Assembly (NCBI GenBank): GCA_002698995.1
Contig: PAAX01000027.1
Span: 62,001 to 126,000, forward strand
Length of the DNA: 64,000 nucleotides
DNA from: Ignavibacteriota bacterium
Lineage (GTDB): Bacteria; Bacteroidota; Ignavibacteria; Ignavibacteriales; Melioribacteraceae
Direction: 5' to 3'
The notes under the pieces: model-generated
What the model was told of the DNA's origin: nothing
Database searches by the model: none
The model's input: the letters and a program-made list of their open reading frames with translations, nothing else
Shown here: positions 16,378 through 24,318 of the stretch, piece after piece
How positions within the stretch are numbered: the stretch's first letter is position 1
Layout of the letters: each line of letters starts with the position of its first letter
Made by a program: the position numbers and the translations under genes

Positions 16378-18657
16378 ATGATGAAAAAGTTTCTAATAAT
16401 ATTTTTTGTTTGTTCAATTTTAATAAATGCTCAAACAGAAATTTTGGTTAACACTTATCAAGATACAACTCAGCAGACTCCGGTAATTGCAAGAGACGGT
16501 GAAGGAAATTATGTAATTGCATGGAGTTCACTATATCAAATAAGCAAGGAGAAAGAGAGCGAAATTTATTTTTCAGCTTATGATTTTAATGATAACAGAA
16601 CTATAGACAATATAATTGTAAATGATATAACTGAAGGCAATCAAGAAAAACCGGCAGTTGCACAGAACAGCAGTTCAAAAGTTGTTTTTACTTGGAGCAG
16701 CAACAGCGATTTTGAAAGTATTTACGATATAAAAGCAAAAGTAATTAATGCCGGAATAGCTGATTCCGAATTTCTTGTAAATACAACTACTGAAAATTCT
16801 CAGACAAATTCTTCAGTTGATGTAAATGAAAACGGAGGATTTGTAATAGCATGGGATTCTTGGGATCAAGATGGCGGTGACCGTGGAGTTTATGCCAAAA
16901 TTTATGATCAAGATAACCAAGTTTTGAAAGATGAATTTCTCGTGAATCAGACCACTGCATACAGTCAGGCAAAACCAAGTGTTAAGTTTTTCCCAAACGG
17001 AAATATTATTGTTATTTGGGAAAGCTGGAAGCAGGACATTGCAACTCCAAGCGGATATGGTATTTTCGGAAGAATTTTTGACGGTAATGGAAATCCATTA
17101 ACTAATGAATTCCAGATAAACACATACACTAACGATTATCAATGGTTTGGAGATGTTGAAGTTTTTGATGATAATACTTTTGTAACTGTTTGGTGTAGCT
17201 GGGAACAAGATGGTTTTGATGGCGGAATCTATTTGAGAATTTATGATGAATCCGGAAATCCATTAACAGGTGAAGGAAAAGTAAATACATCAACTTCACA
17301 ATATCAGTGGATTCCTAAAGTTACCAAAATGAATGGAGACAGATTTGCAGTTGTTTGGAGCAGCTGGCTGCAAGACGGAGACAGAGAAGGTGTTTATTTC
17401 AAGGTATTCAGAAAAAGTGATTTGAAAGAATTATCATTCGAAACAAGAGTGAACGATTATACTTCAAGCTTTCAATGGGAACCTGATGTTATATACGGCG
17501 GTAATGATGACCTTATTGTAACTTATTCAACTTGGGGACAGTTCAGCAGCAATAATTATGATATAGCCGCAAAGAGAGTAAATTATATCGGTCCGCAAGG
17601 AGGAATTATTTCTCAAAATTATGAACATACAAGCGGTGTTTCTACATCTGAATTTATAGTTCATATAATTGATTCAACAGCTGTAACCGGAAATGAATAT
17701 GAAGTCAGTTTTACTAAACCCGACGAAGCTGCAGCTCCTTTTGCAAATGTTAAGAACTTAACTACCAACACCAATCTTATTGAAAATTTTCCGTTAGATA
17801 AAGGAGATGATTTCTTTTACTTGACAAATACTTTTGAAGGAATTGCAATTCAGTTTTTGCCCGATTCAAAATTTGAATTGGATATTGACGGTTCATATTT
17901 TATCAACAATTCAAATTCAGATTTGATATTAACTCCAAGAGCCCCGGCTTCTTCAGGATCCGCTGTATTGGCTCCAATTGATATTGAAATAATTTTTGGT
18001 AATCCGGATACACTCTCTGACGGAACTTATGCAAATCCCCTAGATACAGCTTACAGCAATACTGGACAGTTAACAATTTTAACCCCTTTCAAAGCTTGGA
18101 ATATTACAGATAACAAACCGATTGATATGTTTATTATTGAACCGACTCTCTCAAAGAACAATCAATGGGATCCGGGCGAAATTATTACTCTCTTAACTCC
18201 TCCCGAATATCAAACAAGTTTCCCAAATTTTCATGGTGAAATTGTTACTTCTATGATTTCCGGGGGAAAGCTTCCAATAGAAGGTGATAGTTTTATGCTT
18301 CTCACTAAACGTCCATTAACCGAAGAAGATAAATTTACTTTTATCACTTCTATGAATAATGTTACTTCTACAAAAGATGATTTAGTACTTAACGATTACA
18401 AACTTTATCAAAATTACCCGAATCCTTTTAATCCTGTTACAACCATAAAGTATGAAATCCCAAAAGAAAGCATAGTTAATCTTAAGATTTATAATATACT
18501 TGGTGAAGAGGTCTCTGTTCTTGTAAATCAAATACAAAAACCTGGTGTACATAAGACTTTATTTAATGCTTCGCATTTAGCAAGCGGAGTATATTTTTAC
18601 AGAATAATGATTGATAATAAATTGGTTCAGACCAAGAAACTTATGCTTATTAAGTAG
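16378..18657 (+). CDS. Large secreted repeat protein with type IX (Por) C-terminal sorting domain
   Basis: A 759-residue exported protein: signal peptide (residues 1-19, 'FLIIFFVCSILINAQ'), then an N-terminal half of about 60-75-residue repeats. Each has a core like 'VIAWDSWDQDGGDRGVYAKIYD', seen near residues 155, 215, 275 and 325, and probably forms a propeller or beta-solenoid. A middle beta-rich region follows. The last about 85 residues are a classic type IX secretion sorting domain ('LYQNYPNPFNPVTTIKYEIP', 'VNLKIYNILGEEVSVLV', 'SGVYFYRI', 'KKLMLIK'). It is predicted to cross the outer membrane by the Por system and attach to the surface. Ligand and function are unknown. It is followed by a strong terminator. 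Confidence 0.85.
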   Translation: MMKKFLIIFFVCSILINAQTEILVNTYQDTTQQTPVIARDGEGNYVIAWSSLYQISKEKESEIYFSAYDFNDNRTIDNIIVNDITEGNQEKPAVAQNSSSKVVFTWSSNSDFESIYDIKAKVINAGIADSEFLVNTTTENSQTNSSVDVNENGGFVIAWDSWDQDGGDRGVYAKIYDQDNQVLKDEFLVNQTTAYSQAKPSVKFFPNGNIIVIWESWKQDIATPSGYGIFGRIFDGNGNPLTNEFQINTYTNDYQWFGDVEVFDDNTFVTVWCSWEQDGFDGGIYLRIYDESGNPLTGEGKVNTSTSQYQWIPKVTKMNGDRFAVVWSSWLQDGDREGVYFKVFRKSDLKELSFETRVNDYTSSFQWEPDVIYGGNDDLIVTYSTWGQFSSNNYDIAAKRVNYIGPQGGIISQNYEHTSGVSTSEFIVHIIDSTAVTGNEYEVSFTKPDEAAAPFANVKNLTTNTNLIENFPLDKGDDFFYLTNTFEGIAIQFLPDSKFELDIDGSYFINNSNSDLILTPRAPASSGSAVLAPIDIEIIFGNPDTLSDGTYANPLDTAYSNTGQLTILTPFKAWNITDNKPIDMFIIEPTLSKNNQWDPGEIITLLTPPEYQTSFPNFHGEIVTSMISGGKLPIEGDSFMLLTKRPLTEEDKFTFITSMNNVTSTKDDLVLNDYKLYQNYPNPFNPVTTIKYEIPKESIVNLKIYNILGEEVSVLVNQIQKPGVHKTLFNASHLASGVYFYRIMIDNKLVQTKKLMLIK

Positions 18658-18691
18658 ATGCTTATAAATAATATATCCAAAAAATTATTTT

Positions 18692-18718
18692 AGGGATACA
18701 AAACTGTATCCCTTTTTT
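18692..18718 (+). terminator. Rho-independent terminator
   Basis: A stem of AGGGATACA (18692-18700) with TGTATCCCT (18705-18713), four-base loop, and a T run to 18718. It ends the 13626-18657 transcript. Confidence 0.88.
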
Positions 18719-18728
18719 ATGAGTAATT

Positions 18729-19382
18729 ATGAAAAATGTTAGAATTAAAATTTGCTGTATAAGCAGTCTTAGTGAAGCCGAAACTGCTTGGAAATATAAT
18801 ATTAATGCAGTAGGCTTAGTTGGTAATATGCCGAGCGGACCTGGAGTAATTTCTGATGATTTAATTAAAATGATTTCTAATGCTGCTCCACCTTCTGTTT
18901 CAACATTTTTATTAACTAGTGAAACAACTTCTGAAAAAATCATCAAACATCAGAAAAAAGTTGGTGCAAGCACTATTCAGATAGTTGATAAAATAGTATC
19001 GGGTACTTTTCAGGAAATTAGAAATGAATGCCGCGGTATTAAGCTTGTGCAGGTAATTCATGTAATTGATGAAACATCTTTAGAAGAAGCACTCTCTTAT
19101 ACTAATGATGCTGATGCACTTTTGCTTGACAGCGGTAATCCTAATTTATCGATTAAAGAATTGGGTGGAACAGGAAGAATTCACAATTGGGAAATCAGTC
19201 GTGAAATTTGCAGTAAATCTACTATCCCGGTTTTTCTTGCAGGAGGATTAAATCCGCAAAATGTAAAATCTGCAATTGAATTTGTTAATCCTTTTGGTGT
19301 TGATGTATGCTCAGGAGTAAGATCTAATGGGAAATTGGATGAAAACAAGCTTATTCAATTTATAAATGAAGTAAAAAACTGA
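18729..19382 (+). CDS. TrpF-like (phosphoribosylanthranilate isomerase family) protein, divergent orphan
   Basis: A (beta/alpha)8 barrel of the TrpF family, 217 residues, no signal peptide. The N-terminal 'RIKICCISSLSEA' corresponds to KICGIT, keeping the catalytic Cys (Cys9) but changing the following Gly to Cys. The catalytic Asp is present (Asp134, 'DALLLDS'). The phosphate loops 'LGGTGRIHNW', 'VFLAGGLNPQNV' and 'GVDVCSGVR' are well kept. However, the segment equivalent to the SxR motif after beta strand 2 reads 'NMPSGPGVISDDL', and the Arg that contacts the anthranilate carboxylate in known TrpF structures appears absent. No other trp gene is nearby. It may be a paralogue with a different sugar-phosphate substrate. 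It reads toward the riboswitch but has its own position behind a terminator. Confidence 0.75.
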   Translation: MKNVRIKICCISSLSEAETAWKYNINAVGLVGNMPSGPGVISDDLIKMISNAAPPSVSTFLLTSETTSEKIIKHQKKVGASTIQIVDKIVSGTFQEIRNECRGIKLVQVIHVIDETSLEEALSYTNDADALLLDSGNPNLSIKELGGTGRIHNWEISREICSKSTIPVFLAGGLNPQNVKSAIEFVNPFGVDVCSGVRSNGKLDENKLIQFINEVKN

Positions 19383-19419
19383 TTTGTTTTACAATCTAAA
19401 ATAAAATACTAATAAAGTT

Positions 19420-19450
19420 TTTGTGAAATCAAATTAAAGAATTACATTTG
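19420..19450 (+). promoter_or_regulatory. Bacteroidetes-type promoter upstream of cobalamin riboswitch
   Basis: TTTG (19420-19423), 19 bases, then TACATTTG (19443-19450): an exact fit to TTTG-N19-TAnnTTTG. Transcription would start near 19456, about 15 bases before the riboswitch aptamer. Confidence 0.6.
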
Positions 19451-19470
19451 TTCAGTTCTTTAAAATTAAT

Positions 19471-19625
19471 CTAAAGGTTCCAAGTAAGGATTAATAGGGA
19501 ATCCGGTGTAATTCCGGAACTGTTCCCGCAACTGTAAACTGTTGTAGTCTTAAAATAATACCACTGTCTAAATTGATGGGAAGGATTTTAAGATGTGCAG
19601 TAAGTCAGGAGACCTGCCTTAAGAT
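19471..19625 (+). ncRNA. Cobalamin (B12) riboswitch aptamer
   Basis: The conserved order of cobalamin riboswitch elements is visible: a 5' strand 'AAAGGTTCC', 'AGGGAATCCGGTG', 'AATTCCGGAACTGTTCCCGC' with 'AACTGTAA', a variable arm, the box 'ACCACTGTC' with 'GATGGGAAGG', and the 3' box 'GTAAGTCAGGAGACCTGCC'. These match the adenosylcobalamin-type aptamer, so vitamin B12 binding is well supported. It leads the transcript of the BtuG-like lipoprotein gene at 19747. The 5' and 3' limits are approximate to a few bases. Confidence 0.95.
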
Positions 19626-19704
19626 AAAGAACGTTAGCTTTCGGGAGTTGGGGCTAACTAAGTAATTATATTTACTTTTACTTATTACCTTCTCTAACTT
19701 ACCG

Positions 19705-19744
19705 TAAGCTTCCATTTAACTAATTTAATTTCATTGGGAGCTTA
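19705..19744 (+). promoter_or_regulatory. Ribosome-site sequestering hairpin (riboswitch expression platform)
   Basis: TAAGCTTCC (19705-19713) can pair with GGGAGCTTA (19736-19744): nine base pairs with one G-U. The second arm contains the whole Shine-Dalgarno GGGAG (19736-19740), six bases before the ATG at 19747. The loop is 22 bases. No U-run follows, so control at translation rather than termination is the simpler reading. Coupling to the aptamer is inferred. Confidence 0.55.
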
Positions 19745-19746
19745 TT

Positions 19747-20814
19747 ATGAAAAACAAATTTTATTTAGTCACTCTATTTTTTCTTTTATTAATAATTGGA
19801 TGCACAGATAATACTACTGGTCCCGAAGATCCGCCGCCAAATGTAAAAAAAGGACTTCTTATAGTTAACGAGGGACTTTTTGCACAGAATAATTCTTCCC
19901 TAACTTTTTTCAGCTTGGATGAATACAAACTTTATCCTGATGTTTATAAATCTTCAAATAACAATAACAGTTTAGGTGATACGGCAAATGATCTTTATTC
20001 ATATGATGGTAAAGCTTATATCACTGTTGATCTTTCGAATAAAATTGAGGTTGTTGATATAAATACTTTTAAGTCGGAAGGATTTATTGATCTCGGCTCG
20101 AACTCAGGACCAAGAGAAGTTATCATAATGAATAAAAACGAAGGCTATGTTACTTCCGGAGGAAGAGATGCCGTAATTAAATTTAATCCTGAAAGTAAAA
20201 CTCAACTTATTGAAATAAAGGTTGGTTCCAGACCGGAAGGAATTGAGTTTTACCAAGATAGAATCTTTGCTGCAAATTCAGGTTTTGGAAGTGACAGTAC
20301 CGTTAGTGTTATTAGAAATGATCAAAAGGTTGAAGATATAGTACTATGGTCAAATCCAAGAATTATTCTTAAGGATAATGATTTTATTTATGTAGTCTGT
20401 TCAGGTAATTACTTTGATGCGGAAGGAACAGGAGCTGTGTTTAAAATTAATCCATTAACATACGATGTTATTAATGAAATTAAAATAACGGGTAATCCTG
20501 GAGAAGCTGTTCTATCAGGAGATGGTTATATGTACATTGTTAATAATGAAGGAATTATAAAACTCGACTTAAATACTTTCAAACTTATTCCCAATTATAT
20601 AATTGAAGGAACGAGAGTAAATCCTTCGATGGGAATTATTTACTCAATTTCATACGACTTTTTTGAAAGAAGAATTATCGCAGGTAATCCTAAAGATTTT
20701 ATGCAGAACGGAGAAGTAGTTATTTTTGAAGAAAACGGAACCGAAGTTACACGATTCGATACTGGAATAAATCCCGGAACTGTTTCTATAATTGATCAGA
20801 TCATAACCGATTAA
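19747..20814 (+). CDS. btuG: BtuG-like beta-propeller lipoprotein (cobalamin capture)
   Basis: A 355-residue lipoprotein: signal with lipobox Cys ('LFFLLLIIGCTDN'), Pro-rich linker, then a YncE/DUF5074-type propeller. The start 'GLLIVNEGLFAQNNSSLTFF' and 'GDTANDLYSYDGKAYITVDL' with 'NKIEVVDINTFKSEGFIDLG' closely resemble the known pattern of BtuG, the surface lipoprotein of Bacteroides that binds B12 tightly and passes it to BtuB. The cobalamin riboswitch directly upstream agrees. Unlike in Bacteroides, no btuB follows immediately; the next gene is a porin-like barrel 152 bases on. A TonB-dependent receptor at 61306 is not under a visible riboswitch. Family and B12 link are strong, exact orthology is likely. 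Confidence 0.85.
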   Translation: MKNKFYLVTLFFLLLIIGCTDNTTGPEDPPPNVKKGLLIVNEGLFAQNNSSLTFFSLDEYKLYPDVYKSSNNNNSLGDTANDLYSYDGKAYITVDLSNKIEVVDINTFKSEGFIDLGSNSGPREVIIMNKNEGYVTSGGRDAVIKFNPESKTQLIEIKVGSRPEGIEFYQDRIFAANSGFGSDSTVSVIRNDQKVEDIVLWSNPRIILKDNDFIYVVCSGNYFDAEGTGAVFKINPLTYDVINEIKITGNPGEAVLSGDGYMYIVNNEGIIKLDLNTFKLIPNYIIEGTRVNPSMGIIYSISYDFFERRIIAGNPKDFMQNGEVVIFEENGTEVTRFDTGINPGTVSIIDQIITD

Positions 20815-20822
20815 GTAAATTT

Positions 20823-20857
20823 AATTCTGCTGATGGAATTTTTTCATCGGCAGAATT
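20823..20857 (+). terminator. Long hairpin after the BtuG-like gene, probable terminator
   Basis: AATTCTGCTGATG (20823-20835) pairs with CATCGGCAGAATT (20845-20857), 13 pairs with one wobble and a nine-base T-rich loop. No clear T run follows, so termination strength is uncertain. The rest of the 152-base gap up to 20966 is AT-rich with no other clear element. Confidence 0.45.
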
Positions 20858-20966
20858 GAATCAATTCTAATTAAACAACATCATATCTTATTCGATAATA
20901 ATATTTGCGGTATTAATTTATTATCTTTTTAAAGAAAGCAAATTCAGAATAAAATAAGGATATGTT

Positions 20967-22007
20967 ATGAAAAAATATTTTTCATTTTTTATAATTCTTT
21001 TATTAATAACATCGATGACAAGCTTAAATGCTCAAACCGGCGATTTCAGTCCTAAATTTTTTGGTTATGTTAAATCTTTTCATCAAAGTGATTTAACCGA
21101 TGGACAAGGACAATTTTCAGTTGTTCATGCTCGTTTAGGTGTGCGTGGTAATCTAAATGAAAATGTAAGTTATAGAATATTTACAGATTACGCACGACTT
21201 CTAGGTGCGAGTGTGGTAGGCACCGACTCTGACGGTGACGGTGAATTAAACAGTGCACGATTAAATCTTCGTTCAATTTTACTTGATGCTTTTTTCAATA
21301 TGAAACTTACTGATAGATTAAGTTTTTCAATCGGGCAGTATAAAATTCCATTCAGTACATCAAATTTAAGAAGTCCGGTTGAAATGGAATTTGTAAACAG
21401 ACCTTTAACTACATCGGTAACTCCTGCTCTTCGCGATGTAGGTTTAACAGTTTATTACAAGAATAAGGAAGTTCTTCCGATTGATGCGGCATTAGGTGTT
21501 TTTAACGGAAGCGGTGAGAATGTTAATGAAAACAACAAAACTATGAATTATTCTGCTCGTGTTGTTGCATCTCCAATAAACGAAATTAAGATTTCGGGAA
21601 ACTACTATGGCGGCAAAATCAATAATGCTGATGTTAATATTTTTGATATAGGTGTTCATGCTAAGTTTAATAATATTTTGTTTGACGGCGAATTTGTATC
21701 AAGAAAAAATGATATTCCCAACGTATTAGAGTTTACCTCCACAGGATACTTTGTTTATACCGGATATATTTTTGCAACTGATTTCTGGGTTGTAAATTCT
21801 ATAACTCCTTTAGTGAGATATGAAAACTTTGATCCTTCTACTAATATTAATGATGATCAATTAACCAGATTTACAGCAGGTATTAATTTTGGTCTAGCAG
21901 ATAAAAATTTTACCGGAATAAGACTTAATTACGAAAACAGAGATACTAAAAATCCCATTTTCAATTCTAATGATTATTTCTATGCTTCTTTTCAGGTGGT
22001 CTTTTAA
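20967..22007 (+). CDS. Porin-like outer-membrane beta-barrel protein (OprO/P type)
   Basis: A 346-residue outer-membrane barrel with a signal peptide (about residues 1-22, 'IILLLITSMTSLNAQ'). It resembles phosphate-selective porins: 'PKFFGYVKSFHQSD' at the mature start, 'VVHARLGVRGNLNENVSYRIFTDYA', 'FNMKLTDRLSFSIGQYKIPFS', 'RDVGLTVYY', and a final 'DYFYASFQVVF' strand ending in Phe. A 'DSDGDGELN' loop is acidic, similar to the loop in the porin at 12293. It stands alone between the BtuG-like gene's hairpin and a strong convergent terminator. Whether it belongs to the riboswitch transcript depends on whether the 20823 hairpin terminates. Substrate unknown. Confidence 0.75.
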   Translation: MKKYFSFFIILLLITSMTSLNAQTGDFSPKFFGYVKSFHQSDLTDGQGQFSVVHARLGVRGNLNENVSYRIFTDYARLLGASVVGTDSDGDGELNSARLNLRSILLDAFFNMKLTDRLSFSIGQYKIPFSTSNLRSPVEMEFVNRPLTTSVTPALRDVGLTVYYKNKEVLPIDAALGVFNGSGENVNENNKTMNYSARVVASPINEIKISGNYYGGKINNADVNIFDIGVHAKFNNILFDGEFVSRKNDIPNVLEFTSTGYFVYTGYIFATDFWVVNSITPLVRYENFDPSTNINDDQLTRFTAGINFGLADKNFTGIRLNYENRDTKNPIFNSNDYFYASFQVVF

Positions 22008-22015
22008 GGTATGAT

Positions 22016-22062
22016 TTTAGAGACGTACATTTAGATTTGTACGTCTCTAAAGTTTAATTTTT
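22016..22062. terminator. Strong terminator between convergent genes
   Basis: A perfect 14-base-pair stem, TTTAGAGACGTACA (22016-22029) with TGTACGTCTCTAAA (22038-22051), and an eight-base loop. On the plus strand it is followed by GTTTAATTTTT. It separates the porin from the convergent DUF3078 gene and may serve both. Confidence 0.85.
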
Positions 22063-22912
22063 AAAAGAGATTAAAAGTAACTCCAATTTGCAATGCCTGT
22101 TTTAACTGAGTTTTCAAAGTTTCATCTGCATCATACACTACAACTACGTTTAAATTAACATTCAAATAACTATTTATTTTTGCAGTTATTGTATTATCAA
22201 ACAAAACATCCCATGTATCTAAATGCTTGAATGATGAAAAAAGACGAAGTTTAGAATTTAAAAGCAGATTTTCATCTAAGGTATATTTTGCTTCTGTAAC
22301 CGACTCAATACCTGTCTCCATTTTAAATTTCTCAATTTCATTTGGAGTATCGGGATCATCAGAATACTTTCTAAATTTGTTTGTTAATGTCTGCTCAATA
22401 GCAACACCAAGACGACTGGTAATATTTTCGGATCTGTTATAGGTGAAACCTACTGCTTCGGTAATGTATCCGGGATCAAAAAATGAAGAGATTTGTGTTT
22501 CTGTTGAATCTGTATATTCAAAACCATTTGCAACAACTGTTCTAACTGTTAAAGCAACATAAGGATCAACTGCCCAGCCGATATTTTTCGAAAGAACAGA
22601 TTCAAAATATAGCTCATTATCTGTAGTTCTATAGCCTCTTTCCCCTACTTTCATTCTTCCGTAAGCCAACTTCAATCCGTTTACCCAAGTCCAATCTTCA
22701 TGGTTATATTTAAGTCCCATATTCAGAATATTATTCCAGGTTAATGAGTTATCTCCCCCTTTAGACCAATTTGAAAATGAGATTTGACTTAAATTTATTC
22801 CTAATGTTCCGGTTGGTTTCCAGTCACTTTTCTTTGCTTCGGGGGCTGCTGCATCCTGTGCAAATAAAGTTGATAATGATAAAAGTAAAACAATAGTTAA
22901 AAGTTTTCGCAT
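22061..22912 (-). CDS. DUF3078 domain-containing outer-membrane-like protein
   Basis: A 283-residue exported protein: signal peptide (residues 1-18, 'LLTIVLLLSLSTLFAQ'), short Ala-rich linker, then 'DWKPTGTLGINLSQISFSNW' and 'GGDNSLTWNNILNMGLKYN', the hallmark opening of DUF3078 proteins, which occur in Bacteroidota and relatives. Alternating strands and the final 'ALQIGVTFNLF' suggest an outer-membrane barrel. Function is unknown. The gene is monocistronic, divergent from the Fur/zinc operon with 192 bases between starts, and ends at the 22016 terminator. It could in principle share metal control with its divergent neighbour, but no operator near its start is visible. Confidence 0.8.
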   Translation of the reverse strand: MRKLLTIVLLLSLSTLFAQDAAAPEAKKSDWKPTGTLGINLSQISFSNWSKGGDNSLTWNNILNMGLKYNHEDWTWVNGLKLAYGRMKVGERGYRTTDNELYFESVLSKNIGWAVDPYVALTVRTVVANGFEYTDSTETQISSFFDPGYITEAVGFTYNRSENITSRLGVAIEQTLTNKFRKYSDDPDTPNEIEKFKMETGIESVTEAKYTLDENLLLNSKLRLFSSFKHLDTWDVLFDNTITAKINSYLNVNLNVVVVYDADETLKTQLKQALQIGVTFNLF

Positions 22913-23051
22913 AAAATATTCTCCCTAAATTGTAAAAAATTCAATCTGTAAAATAACTAATTACTTTTAGAACTTCGATTTTCTCTCTTAAATAAAATGA
23001 GAACTAATGATAACTCAAAAACATCTTGGATAATTCAATTTCACTATAAAT

Positions 23052-23093
23052 ATTCTAAATGCAAGCAGCTTGCATTTACGGTTTCTTTAGAAT
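23052..23093. promoter_or_regulatory. Nested inverted repeats, probable Fur/Zur-family operator
   Basis: An inner dyad with arms AAATGCAAGC (23057-23066) and GCTTGCATTT (23068-23077) around one central A is perfect over ten bases per arm. An outer pair ATTCTAAA (23052-23059) and TTTAGAAT (23086-23093) encloses it. The inner dyad covers the -33 element of the promoter at 23069-23100. Operators of Fur-family repressors are commonly such AT-rich dyads over promoters, and the gene after it encodes one, so metal-dependent autorepression is inferred. Confidence 0.6.
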
Positions 23094-23100
23094 ATTTTTG
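23069..23100 (+). promoter_or_regulatory. Bacteroidetes-type promoter of the fur-znuACB operon
   Basis: CTTG (23069-23072), 20 bases, TATTTTTG (23093-23100); the -7 element is a perfect TAnnTTTG. Transcription would begin about 23105, the same place as the best start codon of the Fur-family gene, implying a leaderless or nearly leaderless message. Confidence 0.55.
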
Positions 23101-23104
23101 TTAC

Positions 23105-23497
23105 ATGAAATTTCATTTAAATAAAATAAAAGAAGCGGGCTATAAACTTACCAGACAAAGAAAAAATGTAGTTGAAATATTAGCCGAGAAAAGAAAACCT
23201 CTTACATTAAATGAAATTTTTGATGAATGTAATCAAATAGATTTTGCCAGTGTTTATAGAATTATTCAATTGCTTACCGAACTTAAAATTGTTGAAGAAG
23301 TTAATCTTGGTGAAAGACAAAAAAGGTATGAATTGATTTTGGATAAACATCATCATCATATATTGTGCAAAACATGCGGTAAAATTGATAGAATAGATTA
23401 CTGCATTCTTGATAAAATAAAAGACTTAACTAATTATAATATATTAAATCATTCAATTGAGTTTATTGGAATATGTCCGGATTGTCAAAAAAATTAG
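23105..23497 (+). CDS. Fur-family metalloregulator, probably Zur
   Basis: A 130-residue regulator (from Met at 23105). The winged-helix DNA-binding domain reads 'AGYKLTRQRKNVVEILAEKRKPLTLNEIFDECNQIDFASVYRIIQLL'. The dimer domain has the His cluster 'LDKHHHHILCKTCGKIDRID' with CxxC, and a second CxxC near the end ('GICPDCQKN'), forming the structural zinc site. An in-frame ATG at 22997 would add 36 residues of no family similarity and would put the dyad and promoter inside the gene, so 23105 is preferred. Its neighbours are an ABC metal importer; its 3' end overlaps the binding-protein gene by 25 bases. Zur is the most likely role, Mn-sensing Mur or Fur is possible. Confidence 0.85.
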   Translation: MKFHLNKIKEAGYKLTRQRKNVVEILAEKRKPLTLNEIFDECNQIDFASVYRIIQLLTELKIVEEVNLGERQKRYELILDKHHHHILCKTCGKIDRIDYCILDKIKDLTNYNILNHSIEFIGICPDCQKN

Positions 23498-24318
23498 TAC
23501 TAATTATGCTTCTCGTTTTGTTAATTTCATGCAAAGATGAACCGAAGCAGAAACTTACAAATGAAAAAATTAAAGCGGTTGTTTCTATTCTTCCGATGAA
23601 ATTTATTGCTGAACAAATTGGAAAAGATAAAATAATTATTGAATCTATCATTCCAAATGGAAGTGATCCTCATACTTTTGATCCTTCACCAAGAGTTATA
23701 AAGAAAATTCATGATTCGGATATTTTCTTTTTGATTGGTGATAGTTTTGTATTCGAAAAAAATATTGTAAACGGAATTGAAAGCAGAAATAAAACTGCTC
23801 TAGCTGATTGCTCCAAGAATGTAAATCTTATAAATAACGATCCGCATATTTGGCTTGGAATGGATGAATCAAAAATTATTGCTTCAAATATTGCCTCTAA
23901 ATTAATTGAGCAGGATAAAGCCAATCAATCTTTTTATGAGAATAATTTAATGGAATTTAAAAGCAAAGTTGATTCATTAAAAAATATAATTGAGAACAGA
24001 TTATCTGGATTGGAAAATAAAATGATGCTTGTTTATCATCCTGCATGGAGATATTTTCTAAAACCTTTCGGAATAAAAGAAGAATCTGTTGAAAGAGAAG
24101 GAAAGCATCCTAAAGCCGGCGACTTAAAAGAGATAATTGCAGAATCTAAATATCAAAATGTAAAAGCAATATTTATAGAAGAGCAATTTAATCCTGATGC
24201 AGCAAAATCAATTGCAGAGGAATTAGAAATAAAAGTAGTAAAAATTAATCCGTTAACAGATAATTTATTATATGAATGGGATCAATTCTCAACTAAATTA
24301 GCAGAGAATTTAAATTGA
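23473..24318 (+). CDS. znuA: Zinc/manganese ABC transporter substrate-binding lipoprotein (ZnuA/TroA family)
   Basis: A cluster A-I metal-binding protein, 281 residues. The N-terminus is a lipoprotein signal with lipobox 'LVLLISCKDE' (Cys about 20). Metal ligands expected for the family are seen in 'IPNGSDPHTFDPSPR' (His), 'NNDPHIWLGMDES' (His), and 'LVYHPAWRYFLKPFG' (His), with an acidic ligand region near 'IFIEEQFNPDAAK'. It lacks the long His-rich loop of typical Gram-negative ZnuA, which leaves Zn versus Mn open. The start overlaps the Fur-family gene and the stop overlaps the TTG start of the ATPase gene (TTGA), so translation is coupled through the operon. Confidence 0.88.
   Translation: MSGLSKKLVLIMLLVLLISCKDEPKQKLTNEKIKAVVSILPMKFIAEQIGKDKIIIESIIPNGSDPHTFDPSPRVIKKIHDSDIFFLIGDSFVFEKNIVNGIESRNKTALADCSKNVNLINNDPHIWLGMDESKIIASNIASKLIEQDKANQSFYENNLMEFKSKVDSLKNIIENRLSGLENKMMLVYHPAWRYFLKPFGIKEESVEREGKHPKAGDLKEIIAESKYQNVKAIFIEEQFNPDAAKSIAEELEIKVVKINPLTDNLLYEWDQFSTKLAENLN

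Noticed and set aside
22997-23104. 36-residue N-terminal extension of the Fur-family protein
   Set aside because: No family similarity; it would contain the dyad and promoter.
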